Shown piece after piece: positions 1-4,462 of a DNA stretch of 5,507 nt. The stretch's first letter is position 1. Each line of letters starts with the position of its first letter. The stretch comes from JANYIP01 sp031394045 (GTDB taxonomy: Bacteria; Actinomycetota; Actinomycetes; Prado026), in contig JANMWN010000048.1 in assembly GCA_031394045.1 (NCBI GenBank), positions 1 to 5,507 on the forward strand. The letters are read 5' to 3'. The notes under the pieces were generated by a model. That model made no database searches and was not told the DNA's origin. It saw nothing but the letters and a program-made list of their open reading frames with translations. The position numbers and the translations under genes are program-made.

Positions 1-217
1 GCTCGCGAAGCCGGCCTCGAGAACGCCCGTCAACGACGACTTGCCTTCCATCGCCGCACCCGCCAAGATCGACCAGCCCCAGGACCCGACGATGTTGTCT
101 AATCCCAGCCGGATCTCTATCGCTAACTCGAAAACACCTCACACGCAGACGACATCGGCCGGGTCTGGACCGCAGTGCGCCGCTCCTGCCTATGCGACCC
201 GGGCTCCGCGAACGGGC

Positions 218-385
218 CACCTCAAACAGGTCGCCCACGCCTACCCGCGGCTCCAGCTGCACGTCGTGGCCGACAACTACGCCACCCGCAAGCACCCAAC
301 GGTCAAGGCGTGGCTGACGAAGAACACACGCGTGGCCGACGACATCATCAGGGCACACCGCAAGAAAACTTCAAACACGCGAGAC
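218..385 (+). pseudogene. IS630-family transposase remnant, internally deleted
   Basis: The reading frame running from 41 to 544 contains a short stretch that I recognise as IS630-family transposase. Codons from base 218 read HLKQVAHAYPR, then LHVVADNYATRKHP, then VKAWLTKNTR. The family's usual form around the second catalytic Asp is HVV.DNYxTHKHP..KAWL; here that Asp is encoded at 272-274, and the usual His of THKHP is Arg (287-289). Directly after the Arg at 329-331 the frame continues VADDIIRAHRKKTSNTRD, which resembles the last residues of these transposases (typically after a WT.TAD motif). The region between, which should carry the third catalytic acid and the FTPT..WxNxxE motif, is absent, as is the whole N-terminal half with the first Asp and the HTH. 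The product cannot be catalytic. Codons outside 218-385 in the same frame (41-217 and 386-544) do not look like transposase, and I see no terminal inverted repeats. Family assignment is from memory of the motif; the C-terminal match is the weaker half. Confidence 0.7.
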
Positions 386-499
386 TGGTACGGCACCTCG
401 GGCAGTCGACCCGAACGATCCGACGAACCGGTCTGGCCTGAGGTACGACACGCGGCCGAGACTGGCAGCGTGCGCGTGTTATCGCGCGAGCTGGACAAG

Positions 500-532
500 G
501 GGGCGGGCGTGGCCGTGCGCGACGCCCGCCCC
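500..532 (-). terminator. Stem-loop terminator after the Asp-box protein gene
   Basis: A perfect 11-base inverted repeat, GGGGCGGGCGT at 500-510 and its complement at 522-532, encloses an 11-base loop. It begins 8 bases past the stop codon (541-543) of the minus-strand secreted-protein gene, where an intrinsic terminator belongs. On the minus strand the stem is followed by CTTGTCCAG, so there is no real T-tract. Strong GC stems with a weak or missing T-run are common for actinobacterial terminators. No gene on the plus strand clearly needs it. Confidence 0.65.
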
Positions 533-540
533 ATTGCGAC

Positions 541-2310
541 CTAGAACTTGCCGGCGGCTGTGACTACGTCCTGTTGGTTGATTGAGGTGGGCTCGAATTG
601 CGCCCCGTAGAACCAGACGACCGTCTGCTGGTTGTTGCTGTCGGTGTAGATCGCGTGCATCGTGTTGTCCGATCCCACGGCCAGGTCGGTGTAGTCCCCG
701 AAGAAGCCGCCCCCGAACCCGTTGCGGGTGTTGATCGGGTGCGTGCTCACCGTCTTGGTGACACCGGTGGTGACGTCCGCGACCACGTAGTCGAGCCGGG
801 TGTTGTGGATGTACGGCCCGAGCACGTCGCAACTGATCCGCCCAACAGGCGGGGGTTGCGACGACGCACAGGTCTGCCACGGAGAAACGGTGTCACCGCG
901 GTACGAGCCGACGTAGACGTGACCGTCGGGACCCACTCCAGCCGCTGGGAAGACGTCCTCGACCGGCCCTGCTGGGCTGGGCGCCGACAACGTCCCACCA
1001 CCGGTTTGTGCGACCGGGTAGCCAACGGGGGTCCGGCTGGCAGCCGGGAACACCCGCGCTGGGCTGGTCCACGTCGCCCCACCGTCGGTGGACTTGCTGT
1101 AGACCGCTGTCGAGGCACCAGCGGCAACCGTCGTCCAGGTTGCGTACACGTCACCGTTGGGTGCTACCGCAGCCGCCGGGAAGCTGTTGACCCGGAATGC
1201 CGTGTCCTTCACCGGGTTGCTGTCCACCAGCTGCGCGACCGCAACCGGCTTGGACCACGAAGCACCGCCGTCGGTGGACTTGACCACCCACGTCGAGTCC
1301 AGCGTGTCGAGTCTCTTGGCGGCGTCCCAGAACACGTACAGCGTGCCGTCGGGCCCGACGACCGGCCGCGAGCCCTGCCCGTAGAGCACGTTGTCCGAGA
1401 TCAGCTTGGGCGCGGTGAAGGTCTGGCCGCCATCGCTGGAGGAGACGAATGCGATCGGCGACTGCACGTACGCCCCGGTATGCGGGTTGAAGACGAAGCG
1501 GGTCCACGTGACGTAGATGCGGTCGCGGAACGGGCTCGATGCGTGCGAGTCGACCGCGATCCACTCCTTGTCGTTGAAGATAGCCGGTGACGTCGTCTGG
1601 TTGATGAACGTCGGGGAGCCCCAGCTGAGACCGCCACCACCGAACGTGCCCCTGCTGACCTCGACGGTGTTCGGCGCGCTCGCCCGGTTGAACCCGAGCC
1701 CTGCGTAGTAGACGTGGCCGCGGCTGTCGAAGGCGACCGCGGGGTCGCCACCCGCGTCGTAGGGACCGCCAGCCAGCCGTGTCACACCCGGGATGAGCGT
1801 CCCCAGGTGCGCGGGGTCTGTGGAGGTGCAGCACCAGGTCTGGCCGCCGTCATTGCTGGCGTACGTCCCCGAGTATCCGTCGCCGAGCGCGCTGCACGGC
1901 GTGCCCGAGATCGAGCAGGTCCAGGTGCGGGTCACATAGTCATTGGCCGCTGCCACGACCCGGTTGGGGTTGTTCGGGTCGACTGCTATCGCGGTCTCGT
2001 TCTGCGGCGCGCCGGCAGTGTCCTGGTTCACGGTCACAGCTGGAGGTAGCACGGACGTCCCGTCCAGTGGGCTGCCCAGCACGAACGTCGGCGTGATGGG
2101 GGCCGCTGGGGCAGACGACAGCTCCGGGTCAGCCGCCTCGGCCTCGATGAACGCCGAGAACCGGACCTGCAAGCCAGCAGTCCCGTTGACCGATGCGACT
2201 TTGCCTGCCAGCGTGCTGATGTTGTACGTGGGACTCGAAGCAGCATGCGCTGGAGCCAGAGATGTGACGACCAACGCTGCCGTCGCGACCAAGACCAGAT
2301 AGCGCCTCAA
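541..2310 (-). CDS. Secreted sialidase-like Asp-box (BNR) beta-propeller protein
   Basis: This is a complete 589-residue protein, probably secreted. Residues 1-23 form a Sec signal peptide: MRRY, a hydrophobic run, then AHA before the likely cleavage at A23/A24. Four Asp-box motifs (S-x-D-G-G-x-T/S-W/F) are visible at residues 152-159, 291-298, 345-352 and 407-414. A blade-like motif, roughly PAVAxDxxGxVYxxW, recurs near residues 104-122, 188-204, 248-269, 313-328, 376-392, 452-470 and 538-555, suggesting a six- or seven-bladed beta-propeller. Asp-box propellers include sialidases and other glycoside-active enzymes. I do not see the sialidase FRIP motif or a clear Arg triad, so catalysis and sugar specificity are not supported. 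Six cysteines (C132, C139, C160, C161, C481, C494) could form disulfides outside the cell. The start is TTG at 2308-2310, chosen for a GAGGAGG site 5 bases upstream and because the signal peptide begins there. The gene appears monocistronic, with a stem-loop just after its stop. Confidence 0.88.
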   Translation of the reverse strand: MRRYLVLVATAALVVTSLAPAHAASSPTYNISTLAGKVASVNGTAGLQVRFSAFIEAEAADPELSSAPAAPITPTFVLGSPLDGTSVLPPAVTVNQDTAGAPQNETAIAVDPNNPNRVVAAANDYVTRTWTCSISGTPCSALGDGYSGTYASNDGGQTWCCTSTDPAHLGTLIPGVTRLAGGPYDAGGDPAVAFDSRGHVYYAGLGFNRASAPNTVEVSRGTFGGGGLSWGSPTFINQTTSPAIFNDKEWIAVDSHASSPFRDRIYVTWTRFVFNPHTGAYVQSPIAFVSSSDGGQTFTAPKLISDNVLYGQGSRPVVGPDGTLYVFWDAAKRLDTLDSTWVVKSTDGGASWSKPVAVAQLVDSNPVKDTAFRVNSFPAAAVAPNGDVYATWTTVAAGASTAVYSKSTDGGATWTSPARVFPAASRTPVGYPVAQTGGGTLSAPSPAGPVEDVFPAAGVGPDGHVYVGSYRGDTVSPWQTCASSQPPPVGRISCDVLGPYIHNTRLDYVVADVTTGVTKTVSTHPINTRNGFGGGFFGDYTDLAVGSDNTMHAIYTDSNNQQTVVWFYGAQFEPTSINQQDVVTAAGKF

Positions 2311-2315
2311 GGGAT

Positions 2316-2322
2316 CCTCCTC
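2316..2322 (-). promoter_or_regulatory. Ribosome binding site fixing a TTG start
   Basis: The minus strand reads GAGGAGG, five bases (ATCCC) before TTG at 2310-2308. This near-perfect Shine-Dalgarno supports the non-ATG start of the secreted Asp-box protein. The frame opened by this TTG immediately gives a signal peptide. Confidence 0.8.
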
Positions 2323-2413
2323 GACCAGGCGGCCCGGCGTACGATCCCCGCGGTAGCAGGGTGAGCGCCGGTGCTCGACACATGTCTAGTCGCCCCAGAG
2401 CCTCGACGGAAGG

Positions 2414-2701
2414 TCAAACGCACCGATGGGCTGCCGAGGGCCACAAAAGCACGCCTCCGTGACCATCGGATGACGGGGCGTCACCTCGTAATGGCGCCAG
2501 GCACCGCCACGGCCGACTGTCAGACCTCCCAGGGTCCGTGTTCCGCGCAGTCCAAATAAGGTGCGGCAGCCCGTGAACGCACTGGTCGACCGGCAGGTCA
2601 CATACCTCACACCGGGTCACGCCCTCAGGATGCCAGCCAACGGAGCCAGCCCGGGCGTACTTTGCAGTTGCTGACCATCCATCGGTGAGCACGATGGTCA
2701 A
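2414..2701 (-). CDS. Small hypothetical protein with CxxC-x6-CxH motif (possibly frameshifted)
   Basis: This is a 95-codon open frame of unknown function. Its N-terminal half looks like real protein: GWHPEG (residues 22-27) is followed by C31, C34, C41 and H43 in the arrangement C-x2-C-x6-C-x-H. That is a plausible zinc site of the DLPxDQCVHG type that I associate with short actinobacterial and phage proteins. From about residue 47 the sequence loses protein-like character (rich in Arg, Ser, Pro and Trp). The neighbouring minus frame, ending at 2386, looks more natural there, with HYEVTPRHP and ACFCGP. A frameshift near 2560, or a shorter decayed gene, is therefore possible. The only start in frame after the upstream stop (six codons before) is TTG at 2699-2701 or GTG at 2690-2692, and neither has a visible Shine-Dalgarno site. 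It lies 36 bases after the 54-residue ORF and could be co-transcribed with it. The 2311-2413 stretch beyond it shows no gene, only the leader of the Asp-box protein gene. Confidence 0.42.
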   Translation of the reverse strand: MTIVLTDGWSATAKYARAGSVGWHPEGVTRCEVCDLPVDQCVHGLPHLIWTARNTDPGRSDSRPWRCLAPLRGDAPSSDGHGGVLLWPSAAHRCV

Positions 2702-2737
2702 CGAAGCGAGCGCTCAAAACCCATAGGTGGCAGGCGC

Positions 2738-2902
2738 CTACGCGTGGTCGTCGACGATCAAGTCACGGGCAGACTGGTCGCTGTGCGGAGCGAGCAGGAG
2801 TGCGTCGACCTCCGAGGTGTGCCGCTCACCCTCGGGCTGATCATCCGCGTCGTAGACGTCCTCTTCCAACGCCTCGAAGTCTTCCTCGTCCGTGCCAGGC
2901 AT
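2738..2902 (-). CDS. Small, highly acidic hypothetical protein (54 residues)
   Basis: This 54-residue frame runs from ATG (2900-2902) to TAG (2738-2740). I do not recognise a family. It begins MPGTDEEDFEALEEDVYDAD and ends ARDLIVDDHA. I count 19 Asp/Glu residues against two Arg and no Lys, so the net charge is strongly negative. There is no signal peptide, membrane segment or cysteine, and the first half could form an acidic amphipathic helix. The start is well supported by a GGAGGAGGG site five bases upstream, among the best ribosome binding sites in the window. Third codon positions are mostly G or C, as in the neighbouring genes, whereas the overlapping minus frame (2758-2964) is a shadow. 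It lies 117 bases downstream of the oxidase gene, past a hairpin region, and 36 bases before the CxxC ORF. A cytosolic role is likely; a partner-binding or precursor-peptide role would be a guess. Confidence 0.6.
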   Translation of the reverse strand: MPGTDEEDFEALEEDVYDADDQPEGERHTSEVDALLLAPHSDQSARDLIVDDHA

Positions 2903-2907
2903 GGCCA

Positions 2908-2916
2908 CCCTCCTCC
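2908..2916 (-). promoter_or_regulatory. Strong ribosome binding site of the 54-residue acidic ORF
   Basis: The minus strand reads GGAGGAGGG, then TGGCC, then ATG at 2902-2900. The site is strong and well spaced, and it is the main reason to accept such a short reading frame as a gene. Confidence 0.7.
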
Positions 2917-2965
2917 GTCGTCATCTCCCAACGAACTTGCTCCAACCATACGGAGATCCCGCACT

Positions 2966-3012
2966 GGGGCGTAGGCGCCCCTGCCCCGGGATTGGTCCCC
3001 CAGGCGGGGCAG
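2966..3012 (-). terminator. Hairpin cluster after the FAD oxidase gene, possible terminator
   Basis: Two inverted repeats abut within 55 bases of the oxidase stop codon (3020-3022). One has CTGCCCCG at 2981-2988 pairing with CGGGGCAG at 3005-3012 (16-base loop). The other has GGGGCG at 2966-2971 pairing with CGCCCC at 2976-2981 around a TAGG tetraloop. They share base 2981, so they could form in succession or compete. Neither is followed by a T-run on the minus strand. A factor-independent terminator or a transcript-stabilising structure is plausible; in such GC-rich DNA, chance hairpins also occur. Confidence 0.4.
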
Positions 3013-3019
3013 CCCGCGG

Positions 3020-4408
3020 TCAGCTGGCCCCAGCCGGCGGAATGTTCTGGTTGACGTGGAAGAAGTTGTCCGGGTCGTAGGCAGTCTTGACCTGCTGGAG
3101 CCGCGCGAAGTTCGGCCCGTACGAAGCGCGTACGCGATCGTCTCCCTCGTCCATCATGAAGTTGATGTAGGCCCCGGACAGTGCCGTCGGGTGCAGTTCC
3201 TCTTGGTAGGCGACCGCCCAGTCCCGCAGTGCTTCCGCTGTCGCCGGGTCCGGGTCGACGCCGACGATCACCGCGGCCCAGCCTGCCGATCGGTAGGCGA
3301 AGGCGGTGTCGGACTGCCCCACGTCGTGAACAGCGCCATCGATGGGATACATGTGCATGGTCGATCCCGCTGTTGGCAGGAGTGCCGCGTGCTTCTGGTG
3401 CACGGCGATCGCCTCGTCGCTGATCTCGCCGATGAAGTCCGCACGCCAGTACCACTGCAGTCCGCTGGGGAACAGTGCGTCGAAAGCCGTGTTGAGTGCG
3501 GCGATCGGCATCGTCATGAGCCCGTCGATCAGCGGCGCTCCAAATCCTCGAAGCGGAGCCATCGCCGCCGCCGCGTCGTCTGCTGGCAGCGTGCAGCACC
3601 AGATGATGCCGCAGGCCTTGCGGCCCCACAGCTCCTCGGGGAACGGGGGGCCGGGCGGGATGGTAATGATGCCGAACCACCCGTTGACGTCGCGCGGCAG
3701 CGACGGGAGGGTGTCGCGATACCACGTGAGGACCTTGGGAAGATCCTCGAGTGCGTACAGAACGGGGCCAGCCATCACGCTGGGCACGTGCTGGGCGCGG
3801 AAGGTGAACGAGGTCACGACGCCGAAGTTGCCGCCGCCGCCGCGCAGCGCCCAGAACAGGTCGGGATGCTCGTCGTCGCTCGCGGTCACGAGGGACCCGT
3901 CGGCGAGGACGACACGGGCGCTGACGAGGCTGTCGATCGTGAGACCCGCCTTGCGGGCCAGATAGCCGATGCCCCCACCGAGGGTGAGGCCGCCGACCCC
4001 GGTCGATCCCACGATGCCGCAGGGAACTGTCAGACCGTGCGGCCCCGCTGCCTGGTCGACCTCGGCCCAGGTGCTGCCTCCCTGAACCGTGACGACGCCC
4101 GCCGCTGGGTCCACGTCGACGGCGCGCATCTGGGACAGGTCGATCACCAGGGCGCCATCCCACACCCCCAAGCCGCCGGCGTTGTGGCCGCCGCCTCGAA
4201 CAGAGACTGTGATCCCATGCTCGCCGGCGTAGCGCACCGCGGACTGCACGTCCGCCTCGTCGCGGCACCGCACAATGACGGCGGGGCGCCTGTCGATCAT
4301 GGCGTTGTACACAGCGCGGGCCGCGTCGTAGCCAGTTTGGTCGGGGTCGATGACATCTCCGCGCAGCGATGCACGAAGGTCTTCATACGATGCGTTCGAT
4401 GCCGTCAT
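3020..4408 (-). CDS. FAD-linked oxidase, BBE-like (berberine bridge enzyme / PCMH family)
   Basis: This is a complete 462-residue flavoprotein, a normal length for bacterial BBE-like oxidases. Family members use covalently bound FAD and oxygen to oxidise alcohols, sugars or secondary-metabolite intermediates; the substrate here cannot be read from sequence. The FAD-binding PCMH domain spans about residues 40-210. RPAVIVRC and the following DV..AV form its start; RGGGHN at 71-76 carries the histidine (H75) that normally bonds FAD; GSTGVGG, then LGGGIG, and ALRGGGGNFGVVT (187-199) follow. The substrate domain occupies the middle, and the C-terminal BBE segment ends in YDPDNFFHVNQNIPP (444-458). 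The second covalent anchor seen in bicovalent enzymes (Cys of CPTVGxGG) appears to be replaced: the matching segment is VGST before GVGG. C130 lies nearby but does not align with that Cys. No signal peptide is seen, so it is likely cytosolic. ATG 4406-4408 has GGAGG six bases upstream. The gene starts 54 bases after the TPR protein gene on the same strand, possibly as an operon. Confidence 0.92.
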   Translation of the reverse strand: MTASNASYEDLRASLRGDVIDPDQTGYDAARAVYNAMIDRRPAVIVRCRDEADVQSAVRYAGEHGITVSVRGGGHNAGGLGVWDGALVIDLSQMRAVDVDPAAGVVTVQGGSTWAEVDQAAGPHGLTVPCGIVGSTGVGGLTLGGGIGYLARKAGLTIDSLVSARVVLADGSLVTASDDEHPDLFWALRGGGGNFGVVTSFTFRAQHVPSVMAGPVLYALEDLPKVLTWYRDTLPSLPRDVNGWFGIITIPPGPPFPEELWGRKACGIIWCCTLPADDAAAAMAPLRGFGAPLIDGLMTMPIAALNTAFDALFPSGLQWYWRADFIGEISDEAIAVHQKHAALLPTAGSTMHMYPIDGAVHDVGQSDTAFAYRSAGWAAVIVGVDPDPATAEALRDWAVAYQEELHPTALSGAYINFMMDEGDDRVRASYGPNFARLQQVKTAYDPDNFFHVNQNIPPAGAS

Positions 4409-4414
4409 GGTTGG

Positions 4415-4419
4415 CCTCC
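4415..4419 (-). promoter_or_regulatory. Ribosome binding site of the FAD oxidase
   Basis: The minus strand reads GGAGG six bases before ATG (4408-4406). The site supports this ATG over later in-frame starts and lies seven bases from the 17-base palindrome. Confidence 0.75.
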
Positions 4420-4425
4420 GTAGAT

Positions 4426-4442
4426 CGACGCCCGGGGCGTCG
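4426..4442. promoter_or_regulatory. Perfect 17-base palindrome in the gap before the oxidase gene
   Basis: CGACGCCC at 4426-4433 and GGGCGTCG at 4435-4442 are perfect complements around a single central G (4434). It occupies the 54-base gap between the TPR protein stop codon and the oxidase ribosome binding site. Read as RNA it could fold as a six-pair stem with a CCGGG loop, with no T-run following on the minus strand. It might be an operator for a dimeric regulator, an attenuating structure that sequesters the nearby ribosome binding site, or a weak terminator of the upstream gene. The sequence does not distinguish these. Confidence 0.4.
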
Positions 4443-4462
4443 TTGCCTCGAGAACCGAGACA

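Noticed and set aside
1..102. A plus-strand open end (frame 1) reading AREAGLENARQRRL and stopping at 100-102
   Set aside because: Only about half of its third positions are G or C, unlike the genes here, and no family is recognisable; it is probably not coding.
1069..1282. A 15-base direct repeat (CCGTCGGTGGACTTG at 1082-1096 and 1268-1282)
   Set aside because: It encodes the KSTDGG part of two Asp-boxes in the propeller protein, so protein repetition explains it rather than a mobile or regulatory repeat.
598..1590. A 330-codon plus-strand frame opposite the Asp-box protein
   Set aside because: It is an antisense shadow: the composition is Arg, Val and Asp-rich with no motif, and the minus strand holds a signal peptide and repeated Asp-boxes in frame.
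2340..2460. A possible promoter for the Asp-box protein (TTGACC followed by TAGACA on the minus strand)
   Set aside because: The spacing between the two boxes is about 23 bases, too long for a normal vegetative promoter, and neither box is a strong match.
2758..2964. A 68-codon minus-strand frame overlapping the acidic ORF
   Set aside because: Its translation is Arg, Ser and Thr-rich; the frame starting at 2902 has the well-placed ribosome binding site and a more protein-like sequence.
2841..4268. A 475-codon minus-strand frame, longer than the oxidase frame it overlaps
   Set aside because: Its translation is dominated by Arg, Gly and Pro with no family motif; the frame ending at 3020 has the FAD and BBE motifs, a ribosome binding site and natural composition.
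3056..4423. A 455-codon open frame on the plus strand across the oxidase gene
   Set aside because: It is an antisense shadow of high-GC coding sequence. The encoded protein is rich in Arg, Val, Asp and His without recognisable domains, while the opposite strand encodes a full BBE-like oxidase.
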